A DNA stretch of 64,000 nucleotides from Hyunsoonleella pacifica (GTDB taxonomy: Bacteria; Bacteroidota; Bacteroidia; Flavobacteriales; Flavobacteriaceae), in contig NZ_SIRS01000001.1 in NCBI RefSeq assembly GCF_004310335.1, positions 620,001 to 684,000 on the forward strand, written 5' to 3'. Of the stretch, positions 16,334 through 25,837 are shown piece by piece (the first letter of the stretch is position 1; the number at the start of each line of letters is the position of its first letter). Both the position numbers and the translations under genes were made by a program. A model generated the notes under the pieces. That model had not been told where the DNA came from, made no database searches, and saw only the letters and a list, made by a program, of their open reading frames with translations.

Positions 16334-18673
16334 TTATTTTTTTTCTAAACTCAAAGAATAAGGTACTGCGTTATCATTACTAGCCCAATCTTTATTTGGG
16401 GTTGCGCTCATATTAAAGGTTAATGTGCCTCCTTCTTTTAGCATTTCAAAATTTAAATAACTTTTGTTGTATGCCTCTCCGTTTAAGGATGCTTCATTGA
16501 TATAAACATTATCTTTTGAGTTTGACGGTGCAGATATTAGTAATGTTTCCCCATTTTCAAAATGAACGGTTGCCTTTTTAAAGAGTGGACTACCGATAAC
16601 ATACTCATTTACTGCTGGTGTTACGGGATAGAACCCTAAGGCACTAAACACATACCACGCCGAGGTTTGTCCGTTATCCTCATCTCCACAATAACCGTCT
16701 GGTGTAGCAGAATAAAGTTTGGTTAACACTTCACGCACTTTCTCTTGTGCCTTGTAGGATGCATTTGCATGATTATACAAATAAATCATGTGCTGAATAG
16801 GCTGATTACCATGGGCATAGTTACCCATATTCATAATTTGCATTTCGCGAATTTCATGAATGGTAAAGCCGTAATACGAATTATCAAAATCTGGAGGCAT
16901 ATTAAATACCTCATCCAATTTATTTTCAAATGCTTTTTTACCTCCCATAAGTTCCATGAGTCCGTTGATGTCATGAAAAACCGACCATGTGTAATGCAAA
17001 CTATTCCCCTCGGTAAAGGCATCGCCCCATTTTAGAGGATTAAACGGACTTTGAAACGTACCGTCTTCATTTTTACCTCGCATCCATTTGGTTTCTGGGT
17101 CGAATAGATTTTTGTAATTCAGTGAGCGTTTATAAAACGTTTCAGCTATATCTTCTTTTCCTAATTTTTCTGCCATTTGAGCTATGGTAAAATCGGCATA
17201 GGCATATTCTAAAGTTCGGGCTGCATTTTCTTTAATACCAACATCATAAGGCACATAGCCTAATTTGTTGTAATATTCTATGCCTTCACGCCCAACAGAT
17301 TTTAGGGTGTTACCTCCAGATGAAACAGGTCTACCTTCTGAGGTCGTGGCGTTTTTTAACATTGCTTCCAGTAATACATCGGTATCTGTCATATCAACAC
17401 CTTTTAATAATGCATCTGCAATATTAGGTGCCGAATTAGAGCCCACCATACAATCTCTATGTCCTGGACTTGCCCATTCTGGCAACCAACCAGATTCTTT
17501 GTAAGTGTTGGCCAACCCTTCCATGATTTGTGCATTGAGTTCTGGATACATCAAATTGAAAAAGGGAAACACCGCCCTAAACGTGTCCCAAAATCCATTA
17601 TCAGTAAACATATAACCAGGCAACACTTCGCCATTATACGGACTGTAATGTACTGTTTGATTTTGTGCATCTATTTCATGTAATTGTCTTGGGAACAATA
17701 ACACTCTGTAAAGACAAGAATAAAAGGTACGGATGTTATCAATATTATCATCTTCAATTTTAATTCTACCTAGTTCCTCTTCCCAAGCGTTTTTGGCTTT
17801 AGCTTTTGTAGTTTCAAAACTATCAGCTCCAATTTCTCTATCTAGATTAAGTTTTGCTTGTTCTAAACTTATGAAAGAGGACGCTACTTTTACGTGTACT
17901 GCTTCTCCGCGTTTAGTTTTAAAACCTACTATGGCGCCCACATGTTCGCCTTCATTTTCTTTACTATTTTCCAAAAGCGTCCAGTTATCTCCCCACGTAT
18001 GGGTAAGTTCAAAATCTTTATCAAATTCGGCTACGAAGTAATTATGAAAATTATCAGGTACGCCTCCGCTATTATTTCGACAATAGCCAATAATTTTACG
18101 TTCTTCAGGTATGATTTTTACCATGGAACCTTTAAAGAAACCATCTAACAAAATATAAGATTGATTCTCTGGAAAAGTAAATTTAAAATGAGCTGACCGC
18201 TCTGTTGGCGTTACTTCTGCAGTAACATCATAATCAGCTAAATACACTGAGTAATGATGCGGTTTTACCGTTTCGGCTTTATGCGAAAACCAAGATTGGC
18301 GCTCGTCCTCTTGAAACTTTAAATCGCCGGTTATGGCCATTAACGAAAAGGCCGCATAGTCATTTATCCAAGGACTTGGCTGATGGGTTTGTTTTATACC
18401 TCTAATTTTATTTCCGTCGTATTTATAGGTCCAACCATCTCCCATTTTGGAGGTCATTGGTGTCCAAAAATTCATGCCCCAAGGGGTTGCAATGGCAGGA
18501 TAGGTGTTTCCATTAGATAGTTCAAAAGAAGAATCTGTACCCATTAAAGGGTTTACAAAGTCGACTAGATTTGACGTTGTATCAATGGCATAACAGGTAT
18601 CTTCTTGCTTTGTAGCATTATTACACGAAACAATGAGCAAAAAACCAATAACGTAACTAAATGTTGTTTTCAT
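16334..18673 (-). CDS. GH92 alpha-mannosidase, lipoprotein
   Basis: 779 aa. A lipoprotein signal peptide ends at C17 (LLIVSC), so it is anchored in a membrane. GH92 enzymes are Ca2+-dependent inverting exo-alpha-mannosidases. The N-terminal beta domain begins DFVNPLMGTDS. The catalytic barrel includes FTEGNSLHYTW, probably carrying the general acid Glu, then HGNQP, and the C-terminal CGDEDNGQTSAWYVFSALGF with the base Asp. The motif HGNQP, rather than HGNEP as in the GH92 at 42216, suggests a different linkage preference; this is inference from recalled structure work. It is the last gene of the GH92-ROK-isomerase operon and starts 10 nt after the upstream manA stop. Confidence 0.93.
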   Translation of the reverse strand: MKTTFSYVIGFLLIVSCNNATKQEDTCYAIDTTSNLVDFVNPLMGTDSSFELSNGNTYPAIATPWGMNFWTPMTSKMGDGWTYKYDGNKIRGIKQTHQPSPWINDYAAFSLMAITGDLKFQEDERQSWFSHKAETVKPHHYSVYLADYDVTAEVTPTERSAHFKFTFPENQSYILLDGFFKGSMVKIIPEERKIIGYCRNNSGGVPDNFHNYFVAEFDKDFELTHTWGDNWTLLENSKENEGEHVGAIVGFKTKRGEAVHVKVASSFISLEQAKLNLDREIGADSFETTKAKAKNAWEEELGRIKIEDDNIDNIRTFYSCLYRVLLFPRQLHEIDAQNQTVHYSPYNGEVLPGYMFTDNGFWDTFRAVFPFFNLMYPELNAQIMEGLANTYKESGWLPEWASPGHRDCMVGSNSAPNIADALLKGVDMTDTDVLLEAMLKNATTSEGRPVSSGGNTLKSVGREGIEYYNKLGYVPYDVGIKENAARTLEYAYADFTIAQMAEKLGKEDIAETFYKRSLNYKNLFDPETKWMRGKNEDGTFQSPFNPLKWGDAFTEGNSLHYTWSVFHDINGLMELMGGKKAFENKLDEVFNMPPDFDNSYYGFTIHEIREMQIMNMGNYAHGNQPIQHMIYLYNHANASYKAQEKVREVLTKLYSATPDGYCGDEDNGQTSAWYVFSALGFYPVTPAVNEYVIGSPLFKKATVHFENGETLLISAPSNSKDNVYINEASLNGEAYNKSYLNFEMLKEGGTLTFNMSATPNKDWASNDNAVPYSLSLEKK

Positions 18674-18683
18674 GATATCAATC

Positions 18684-19658
18684 TTATTGATAATATACCT
18701 CTAATACTTTGGCACCATTAGATTGTAGTTTAAGGGTGTTTAAACTTGCAGGTACTAATAGGGTTTCGCCTGTTTTTAAGCTATAATCAATGCCATTACA
18801 ATCAATATTAAAGTTGCCTTCTACACATATATAAATTATAAACGAATCTATATTGCTATAATTCATTGGCATTTCGCCATCTATGGCTATTATATTGGTT
18901 TTAAAATACGGGGAATGTACTAGTGTGTTTGATGTGTTCTGGTTTAACTGATAGTCAGATTTATAAGAATCGTGTACTGCATAATCAATCACATCAACTG
19001 CTAAATCATTGTGAAGTTCTCTTTTTGAGCCCGTTTTTGCATCCACCCTGTCGTAATCATATATTCTATAGGTAATATCAGAAGTTTGCTGAATTTCTGC
19101 TAGCATAACACCCGCACCAATAGCATGCACTCTCCCTGTTGGTATATAAAACGTGTCGCCGGGATTTACGTTTTCGTGATGCATCACTTCTAAAATAGTG
19201 CTGTTGTCTAAATGTGATTTGTATTCTTTTTGCGTGATTTCTTTATCAAAACCAACAATTAATTCGGCATCGTCATCAGCCTCCATAACATACCACATTT
19301 CATTTTTTCCAAAGGAATTATGGCGTTCTTTTGCTATTTCGTTACTTGGGTGTACCTGAATGGATAACGGCGTTTTTGCATCAATAAATTTGATAAGTAG
19401 AGGAAAGGTGTCTCCAAATTTTTGATACACATTATTCCCAACAATTTTACCTTTAAACGTGTTGATGAGTTGCTCAAGAGTTTTACCTTTTAAGGCTCCA
19501 TCGGCCACTAGGGTTTCATCGTTTTCAACACCTGAAATTTCCCAAGATTCGCCAATGTTAGTTTCCTTATAATCTTTGTTTAGTACTGTTTTTAGTTTTT
19601 CACCTCCCCATATTCTATATTTAAAAAGTGGCGTGAATTTTAAGGGATATAAATCCAT
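18684..19658 (-). CDS. manA: Mannose-6-phosphate isomerase, class I
   Basis: 324 aa, the compact bacterial type I phosphomannose isomerase that interconverts mannose-6-P and fructose-6-P. The N-terminal signature FKYRIWGGEKL is present. The zinc ligands are recognisable in SIQVHPSNE (Gln and His), NEMWYV (Glu) and GRVHAIG (His), and the C-terminal second cupin-like lobe is intact. It is cytoplasmic. With the ROK kinase upstream it completes the route from mannose to glycolysis. It lies in the operon with two GH92 genes and is separated from the longer isomerase homologue by the decayed GH92 tail at 19746-19962. Confidence 0.93.
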   Translation of the reverse strand: MDLYPLKFTPLFKYRIWGGEKLKTVLNKDYKETNIGESWEISGVENDETLVADGALKGKTLEQLINTFKGKIVGNNVYQKFGDTFPLLIKFIDAKTPLSIQVHPSNEIAKERHNSFGKNEMWYVMEADDDAELIVGFDKEITQKEYKSHLDNSTILEVMHHENVNPGDTFYIPTGRVHAIGAGVMLAEIQQTSDITYRIYDYDRVDAKTGSKRELHNDLAVDVIDYAVHDSYKSDYQLNQNTSNTLVHSPYFKTNIIAIDGEMPMNYSNIDSFIIYICVEGNFNIDCNGIDYSLKTGETLLVPASLNTLKLQSNGAKVLEVYYQ

Positions 19659-19745
19659 AAATTTTTGTATGTTAATTAATGCATTGTTTTCGTAAGTAAA
19701 AATACTTATAAACTGCTAAACCTCATATAGAACTTTAATGCATTT

Positions 19746-19962
19746 TTATGGAAAATTACCATAAATCTTGGCTGAAATTAGATTTTCAAATATTTTGTTT
19801 AAGTTTGGAACACTACTCATTTCAAACTTTAGTGTACCGCCTGCCAAAATCTCTTTGTGGGTAATGTAATTCCTATTAAGGGTTTCTCCATTAAGCCATA
19901 TCGATTTCACATGAATGTTATTTATTGCTTTACCTATTAAGAAATGTCTATCTACATAAGAT
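19746..19962 (-). pseudogene. GH92 remnant (C-terminal beta-domain only)
   Basis: The 331-base gap between the two isomerase genes holds a minus-strand frame that includes DRHFLIGKAINNIHVKS, then LNGETLNRNYITHKEILAGG, TLKFEMSS and a stop at 19746-19748. The GH92 at 42216-44519 ends with the matching VKSVNLNGTVLNRKYITHDE and ILKGGELIFEMGS. Only about the last 70 residues survive, and a TAA lies upstream in frame. This is a deleted gene between two active genes of the operon. Confidence 0.8.
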
Positions 19963-19990
19963 TTTTAGTATGTGTTCTATAAATATTCTA

Positions 19991-21760
19991 TTATTTCATA
20001 AAGGCCTTAACGACCATAATCTCTGAGTTAGATTCATTAATAATTTTATAAGAACCTGCATTTGCTGGAATAACAAAGGTTTCGGCATAATTAAAACGTT
20101 GGCGTATGCCATTTTCAGCTTCAACTATAATGCTTTTACCTTCTACTAAAGATAGTACATGGCAAAGGTTATTAGTTTTCACTTCTACATTAGTTTTTAA
20201 ATGAAAACGGTGTACGTCGTACGAGTGTTTCTCATGGGTTGGTAAGTGATACAATGTCCAATCGTCTCCTTGTTCTAAAACATACGGATGCGAAATTAAT
20301 TTCTCTTTTACATAGTCTCCTTTACTTTCAAAGGATAGATTGTCCATACCGCGTTCAATATTTATAGGTCTTGGTTTTCCATCTAAATCTACACGTAACC
20401 AATCGTACATTTTAAATGTAAAAATGTAAGGGGTTGCACTAATTTCTAGCACAAGGTTATCTGTACCAGAACCATGAATGGTACCCGGAGGAATTAAAAA
20501 TAAATCGTGCTTGTTAGAATCATGAACCTGTACATGTTTTGTAATATCAATCTCCTTTTTGTTTTCAAAACTATACTTTAAATCTGTTTCAAAAGCTTCA
20601 GGATTGATATCTTCCTGAAATCCTAGGTAGCATTTTGCATCTTCCCCAGCATCTAGTATATAATAGGTTTCTTCTTGGGTAATGGGTTCTCCAAAATGTG
20701 TCTTCATGTAATCTAAATGCGGATGGCATTGGATAGATAAGTTACCACCATCAAAGGTGTCAAGAAAATCAAAGCGAAGAGGAAATTCATAGCCATATTG
20801 GTTAGCATGTTTGCCCATCACAGCATGATGTTCTTGAAACATTAAACAATCGAAAGATATTTCTAGGAGATTACCATCGCTTTCAAATAACAACCCATTT
20901 TCAGGAACTATTAATTCAAAAGACCAAGCGTAATTAATTACATTTTTGTTCAGTCCATCTATCTTATCAATAATCCATTGGCCTCCCCATGCTCCTGGTT
21001 CAAACCAAGGACGCACCCTAAACATGTTTTGAGACATCGCTTTTAATCCATCTCTAACATCGTTTCCTTTCATCCAATTAATATGGTCTATGCGTTGCTC
21101 ATCTACAAAATAATCTATTTGGGGTAATAGGTCTTTTTTATGGGTATTTAGTGTTATCCAATCTACAAAATAGTAGCGTTTGTACATGGGTTTAATAGCA
21201 TCTGGTTTGGAGGCTCCAATATTTAATACACTTTTTGCTCTGGCTCTAAATTGAAGCTCGTTTTTTGGTAAATCTATATATACCAAAGCACCTTTCCATC
21301 CAGCTAAACTGGCTCCTACACCTATAATGATGTTTACATCGGCATCAGCATTAGGTTTTAAGTATGCTAGTTTTTCCTTGTTAAAAAAATCTTCTAACTG
21401 TAGTGTTGTACGCTTGCCAAAAATGGGGTCGTCTCCTCCAAGAAAAGGTGCTATCAGTGCATCAATTTCTGCTTCTGGCTTTAAGGCTGTATCAGCGTCA
21501 AACCACGCGACATCTTTTCCTTTATTTTTAAAAGTTTCATTTATCTGTGTTTTTATCTTATCGAAAAACACACCAATATAGCCATCAATGATAATCGTTT
21601 TTTGGTTGGCCAGCTCATCTACCAAACTATTGATGTCTGATGCAATTTTTCCCGACTCTAAGCTTATTGAAGGATACAAATCGTACATCCCAACAGGGGA
21701 TTCTTGTTTTTTTTGAGGCAATAAGTATTGGTCTGATTTTCTTAGTGTTGTATAGTTCAT
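19991..21760 (-). CDS. Long class I mannose-6-phosphate isomerase with N-terminal kinase-like domain
   Basis: 589 aa. The C-terminal ~320 residues are a type I phosphomannose isomerase: [20 protein letters not shown] (Gln and His ligands), EETYYILD (Glu) and PPGTIHGSG (His). The N-terminal ~250 residues resemble a P-loop nucleoside/uridine-kinase-like domain, but where a Walker A motif should stand the sequence reads [16 protein letters not shown], without the Gly-Lys-Ser/Thr. The kinase part is thus probably inactive in ATP hydrolysis and may be regulatory. It is coupled to the ROK gene (9 nt) and is a second isomerase in one operon, perhaps for another phosphosugar. There is no signal peptide. 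Confidence 0.85.
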   Translation of the reverse strand: MNYTTLRKSDQYLLPQKKQESPVGMYDLYPSISLESGKIASDINSLVDELANQKTIIIDGYIGVFFDKIKTQINETFKNKGKDVAWFDADTALKPEAEIDALIAPFLGGDDPIFGKRTTLQLEDFFNKEKLAYLKPNADADVNIIIGVGASLAGWKGALVYIDLPKNELQFRARAKSVLNIGASKPDAIKPMYKRYYFVDWITLNTHKKDLLPQIDYFVDEQRIDHINWMKGNDVRDGLKAMSQNMFRVRPWFEPGAWGGQWIIDKIDGLNKNVINYAWSFELIVPENGLLFESDGNLLEISFDCLMFQEHHAVMGKHANQYGYEFPLRFDFLDTFDGGNLSIQCHPHLDYMKTHFGEPITQEETYYILDAGEDAKCYLGFQEDINPEAFETDLKYSFENKKEIDITKHVQVHDSNKHDLFLIPPGTIHGSGTDNLVLEISATPYIFTFKMYDWLRVDLDGKPRPINIERGMDNLSFESKGDYVKEKLISHPYVLEQGDDWTLYHLPTHEKHSYDVHRFHLKTNVEVKTNNLCHVLSLVEGKSIIVEAENGIRQRFNYAETFVIPANAGSYKIINESNSEIMVVKAFMK

Positions 21761-21769
21761 AAAGCTATA

Positions 21770-22708
21770 TTATTTAAGTTTTATTAGTACTGGTAGTATG
21801 TTTTCATAAGTTTTATCATCGATTAAGATTGCACTTCCCATAAATGCCGATTTTTCCTTTAAATCGGATAAAACGATTTCCGCAGAGACATTTTCACTAT
21901 CAAAATAGGTCTGCATAGCCTCCCCAAATAAAGGGTAAGCTCTAGAAATATTACCTCCCAGGACTATTACATCTATACTAGATTTTTGTATCCAAGGGTT
22001 TAGAAAAACACCTATGCTTTTGCCAAAATCGGCAAAGAGTTGTTTGGCATCTGGATTTGTTTCACATAATGCTACGATGTCTTTCACACCATCGCATTTA
22101 TATCCTGTTTTTTGTTCAAACCTGTTGATTAATCCGCGGGTGGAGAAGTAATCATCTGCCGTAGCATTTTCAAATGGTAAGTGCCATAAGCACCCATCTT
22201 GTGGCACCTCATTGCCATCTACAACAGGCACTCCGTTTTTTATAAAAGCAGAACCAAACCCAGTACCTAAGGTTATAGATAGGATGGATTTGTTGGTTTT
22301 GGCCTTTCCAAATTTGGCTTCGCCAAGCGCAAATGCAATGGCATCATTAATAAACCTAATTTTAACCGGCTGGGATAGATTTAAAAATTCTGTTAACCGT
22401 TCTCTAACATTCATACCGTAAGTATGTTCGTATTTGCCGTTTTGTCCGTTAAAGCAGGATACCCCGTTTACATAATCAAAAGGTCCTGGCATTGCAAAAC
22501 CTATACCTGCAAGGTTATTTACGCCAATTTTATCGATGGTTTTTTTTATGACGTTTCCCCATGTTTTTATTACTTCATCAGAAGAGCTATGGCTATTCAC
22601 ATGACTTTCTGAAAAACTTTCTGGCAGTAATTGCTCGCTTTCTAAATCGAAACCCATACAGCTTATATGGCTTCCTCCAACATCTACTCCAATGGCTATA
22701 TTTTTCAT
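21770..22708 (-). CDS. ROK-family sugar kinase
   Basis: 312 aa. ATP and sugar-binding motifs are DVGGSHIS (residues 9-16), the GFAMPGPFDY loop, FINDAIAFALGE with the catalytic Asp, and LGTGFGSAFI. The usual ROK zinc cluster CxCGxxGC is missing; the corresponding part reads DGCLWHLPFENATADDY, so this is a zinc-free variant. In context, beside two phosphomannose isomerases and GH92 mannosidases, the most likely reaction is phosphorylation of mannose at O6. Gluco- or fructokinase activity cannot be excluded. There is no DNA-binding domain, so it is not a ROK repressor. Cytoplasmic. Confidence 0.88.
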   Translation of the reverse strand: MKNIAIGVDVGGSHISCMGFDLESEQLLPESFSESHVNSHSSSDEVIKTWGNVIKKTIDKIGVNNLAGIGFAMPGPFDYVNGVSCFNGQNGKYEHTYGMNVRERLTEFLNLSQPVKIRFINDAIAFALGEAKFGKAKTNKSILSITLGTGFGSAFIKNGVPVVDGNEVPQDGCLWHLPFENATADDYFSTRGLINRFEQKTGYKCDGVKDIVALCETNPDAKQLFADFGKSIGVFLNPWIQKSSIDVIVLGGNISRAYPLFGEAMQTYFDSENVSAEIVLSDLKEKSAFMGSAILIDDKTYENILPVLIKLK

Positions 22709-22728
22709 TTTAATACTTTCTTAAATGA

Positions 22729-25446
22729 TTAATTCAATGGAGGCGGTGTTTTGGTTCCCCATTTTTTATTTGGTTTGTTGCATAACCAAATTTCTAAGGT
22801 GCCACCTTTTGCAAAATCTTCATGTAAAAACCAGAAGTTTTTAAGTTTTTTGCCATTAAGTTTCGCTTTTTTAATGTAGCAGTTCTCTTTGCTATTATTG
22901 TAGGTTTTGATAACAAATTTATCCCCCTTGTAATAGTTATTATTTAATGCGATAGAAATTTTATCAAAAACCGGTGCTGTAATTTCGTAGTATGGCGTTT
23001 GAGACTCAGTGCCAATAATATTGAAAAGCCCAATAGACATTAAAGCACTAACACCACCCATTTGTCCTTGGTCTTCATCGTGCCCTCCATAACCTAAATC
23101 TGGCGTAATTCCGCCGTAGGCTTTTTCATTAACCTTGCGCACCCAGTATTGGGTTAACCAAGGTGCATTGGCATAACTAAATACATGTGCATTCGAGCAT
23201 CCTGGTTGGTTGGCATAGCTTATATGTCCTGAGCCATAGCTGTGTACAAAACTGTTTTCTTCTTCCTGCTCAAAAGCGTAGTTTAGTTTTTTTGTGAGTT
23301 CGTTATCGCCTCCCATAAGAGCTGATAAAGCGGGGATATCATGAGAAACTCCCCATGTGGCTTGCCACGCATTGGCTTCTACGTAGCCCCATCCTTTTAA
23401 AGGGTCCTCATGTACAAAATTTCCTTTTGGGTCTACAGGAAATAATAATTTCTGTTCTGGATTATAACACTTTTTCCAAGATTGCGAACGTTTAAAAAAG
23501 TAATTGTAGTCTTCTGTTTTTCCTAATTTTTTAGCCATTTGGGATGCTCCCCAATCTTGAAACGATGCCTCGATAGTAATGCCTGCATTGTTAGGCCACC
23601 AGCCGTTTTTATCATAAAAATCAAGGTCGTGTGCAAAGAACTTTCCACCTCCCATCATACCTCCGGGAAAATGGTTGTTTTTTATTTGTTGAAATGCATT
23701 TTCATGGTCAGTTTTTGTTAAAATATCTTTTATAAAAGCACTTACTATAAGGTTTGTTGCGGGGCATCCCGTCATTATAAAAGAATATCCTCCTCCTGAG
23801 GGCCCTCTAGGAAGCAACCCACCGTTGTTGGAGTAGGCTACCATTGATGAAGCCATATCATCTTGAATCTCTGGCCATGCCAAGCCCCAAAGCACATTTA
23901 AATTCCATTGCGTTAACCAAAAAGCATCTGAGTTATACATATTGTGTTTAACCTTTCCTTTTGAATCTAGCCCCGGATTTTTAACAAGAAAATTGGCGTC
24001 GGTTACAAAACCATCGGTTAAATTTCCTGTATTGGTCTTTTCGCCTGTAGTTCTATCAGGGTAGTCGCCATTAACATCGTTTATGCGATGTCTTCCTAAT
24101 AACACATGCCATAAATCGGTGTAGAATTTTATACGCTGCGCTATGCTTCCGCCTTCAACATTGATTTTACCAAGCCATTCGTTCCATATATTTCTACTGT
24201 CTTCAGCTACTTTGTTGAAGTCCCAAGTGGTACATTCTGTGTTTAGATTATTCCTTGCATTTTCTATGCTTGTGTAAGAAATGGCAATCTTCATTTGTAT
24301 TTCTTCTCCAGCTTTTACATGATGTAAGGAAGACACACCAGCCTCGTTCCCTTTTAGGGTTTTAATGTCTTGAAATCTCTCGGTGCCATCCCAACCCTCT
24401 AATGTTTTCCAGGGTCTGTCTAATTTAACAACGAAATAAATTTTCACATCCTTTGGGCCAACATTATAAGCTCTGTCTATAGAACTAATAGAACCTTCAT
24501 ATTCTTGCGTATTGATTTTCTTTACATCTGCATTGGTCATTCGGCTGTTGCCCAACAATCCGCCTAGCGAAAGTAAAATTTGGGCTTCTGTGTTTTCTGT
24601 CCATTTAAAACGGTAGAAGCCAACTCTATCAGTGGAGGTTTGCTCCACCCAAACCTTACTGTCTGGTAAGTAAACACGGTGGTATCCCGGTTGTGCTATT
24701 TCATCGTCATGTTTAAATTTAGATTTCCAGGCGTTTTCGCCTTGGGTGGGGTCAACACTTGCCAATGTGGGCATAAGGTTTAAACCTGAAAGTGTCCATG
24801 CATGGATTTGAGGGAAGCCTAATATTTCATCAGAAAAATAGGCATAACCACCACCACTGTTGTTCCAGTTTTTGGTCATAGGCGCAGAGCTAGTAACACC
24901 GTAAGGTCTGGAGCCTGTGGCAAATAGAAAAAAGCGACCTTTGTTTGTTTCAATAAAAGGGTCAACCCACTCTACGGGTTCTTGATATTGATTAGGCGAT
25001 GAGAATACTTCTATTTCCGAAAGGCCTGTGTTTTCATTCACTGCATCATTAATAAGAAAGCGCACAAACGCTACTTTTTTATCTGAAAATGTAACGGCTT
25101 TTGCCGTACCATCTTCTGGTAGCTCTACGGCCATAGTACTGCCATCACTAAATTCTAAAGTACCATTTATTACTCTTCCTTCTGGTGTGGGATAATTGTA
25201 AATAACCACTTTATTTACCCATTGTGATGTTTCCCATGTAAGTTTTACCCAAGCCTCATCTCTGTTGGCTAACCAGTTGCCATTATCTGAAATCGCTATA
25301 ATATTATCATTTATATTTTTATGATGGTAGGATGGGTTGATAGAGGAAGAAGCCGATGCCTTAGCTGTTGTGGCAATGTTTTTCGACCCTGAATACGCAA
25401 ATTGCGTTATTGATGCTATTACTAATATTAAAAACTTGTGTTTCAT
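22729..25446 (-). CDS. GH92-family protein with N-terminal discoidin-like domain
   Basis: 905 aa, signal peptide residues 1-19 (QFAYSG). Residues about 22-150 form a discoidin/F5-8-type-C-like domain ending SEIEVFSSP, followed by the GH92 fold starting WVDPFIETNKGR. The proposed acid is in VEANAWQATWG, but two conserved GH92 blocks are altered: ANQPGCSNAH in place of HGNEP, and GGHDEDQGQMGGVSALMSIG in place of the usual SAWYVFSALGF. It therefore belongs to a divergent branch whose substrate may differ from simple alpha-1,2 or 1,3 mannosides. It is the first intact gene after the LacI-2 operator at 25808-25819. The remains of a GH38 gene end two bases before its ATG. Confidence 0.88.
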   Translation of the reverse strand: MKHKFLILVIASITQFAYSGSKNIATTAKASASSSINPSYHHKNINDNIIAISDNGNWLANRDEAWVKLTWETSQWVNKVVIYNYPTPEGRVINGTLEFSDGSTMAVELPEDGTAKAVTFSDKKVAFVRFLINDAVNENTGLSEIEVFSSPNQYQEPVEWVDPFIETNKGRFFLFATGSRPYGVTSSAPMTKNWNNSGGGYAYFSDEILGFPQIHAWTLSGLNLMPTLASVDPTQGENAWKSKFKHDDEIAQPGYHRVYLPDSKVWVEQTSTDRVGFYRFKWTENTEAQILLSLGGLLGNSRMTNADVKKINTQEYEGSISSIDRAYNVGPKDVKIYFVVKLDRPWKTLEGWDGTERFQDIKTLKGNEAGVSSLHHVKAGEEIQMKIAISYTSIENARNNLNTECTTWDFNKVAEDSRNIWNEWLGKINVEGGSIAQRIKFYTDLWHVLLGRHRINDVNGDYPDRTTGEKTNTGNLTDGFVTDANFLVKNPGLDSKGKVKHNMYNSDAFWLTQWNLNVLWGLAWPEIQDDMASSMVAYSNNGGLLPRGPSGGGYSFIMTGCPATNLIVSAFIKDILTKTDHENAFQQIKNNHFPGGMMGGGKFFAHDLDFYDKNGWWPNNAGITIEASFQDWGASQMAKKLGKTEDYNYFFKRSQSWKKCYNPEQKLLFPVDPKGNFVHEDPLKGWGYVEANAWQATWGVSHDIPALSALMGGDNELTKKLNYAFEQEEENSFVHSYGSGHISYANQPGCSNAHVFSYANAPWLTQYWVRKVNEKAYGGITPDLGYGGHDEDQGQMGGVSALMSIGLFNIIGTESQTPYYEITAPVFDKISIALNNNYYKGDKFVIKTYNNSKENCYIKKAKLNGKKLKNFWFLHEDFAKGGTLEIWLCNKPNKKWGTKTPPPLN

Positions 25447-25447
25447 T

Positions 25448-25782
25448 TTATTTTGTTTTTAAAAGAATAAATCTTGTTTCAAAATACTCTATCAACAAGG
25501 GAGCGGTTAGTTTCTCAATTTCTTCGCCTAAACTGTTTAACAAATACATTTCATTTATCCAGATACCAGAGCTAATACTTTACCGTGCATATAATCTTCA
25601 CTTCTGTATGCTAAGAGTCTTTTTCCAGAAGGCGATTTCCACCAGAAGCAGAGAGGTTTGTTAAAAGGGAGTCTTGCACTGTGTATATTTGCATCTATTG
25701 TAAGATATTTAGACTCTATATAAATATCTAAACTGATACCTGCCAGCAGAGTAATGGCGCATAAAGATTTCAATAGTTTCAT
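25448..25782 (-). pseudogene. GH38 alpha-mannosidase remnant with large internal deletions
   Basis: Three pieces of one GH38 gene survive in order. First is a start and hydrophobic signal-like segment (MKLLKSLCAITLLAGIS, ATG at 25780-25782). Next is a catalytic-domain piece IESKYLTID... PLCFWWKSPSGKRLLAYRSE, matching VKYLTMG... LAFWWVSPSGKKMLTYRAE of the first GH38 in the window. After a stop at about 25555 comes, in another frame, the C-terminal tail LGEEIEKLTAPLLIEYFETR, matching GEEIKETQNIIVNALESK, with its own stop at 25448-25450. More than 700 codons are gone. It directly follows a LacI-2 operator, so an operator-proximal GH38 once opened this operon. Confidence 0.82.
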
Positions 25783-25807
25783 AATGTATTATTAATATAT
25801 TAGTTGA

Positions 25808-25819
25808 TTAACCGGTTAA
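25808..25819. promoter_or_regulatory. Putative LacI-2 operator upstream of GH92 operon
   Basis: TTAACCGGTTAA is a perfect 12-bp palindrome between the lacI-2 stop and the GH38 remnant. The same 12 bases recur at 26868-26879 before lacI-2. It should control the GH92-ROK-isomerase-GH92 operon on the minus strand. Confidence 0.75.
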
Positions 25820-25837
25820 GCGATTTTTGAAATAAAA

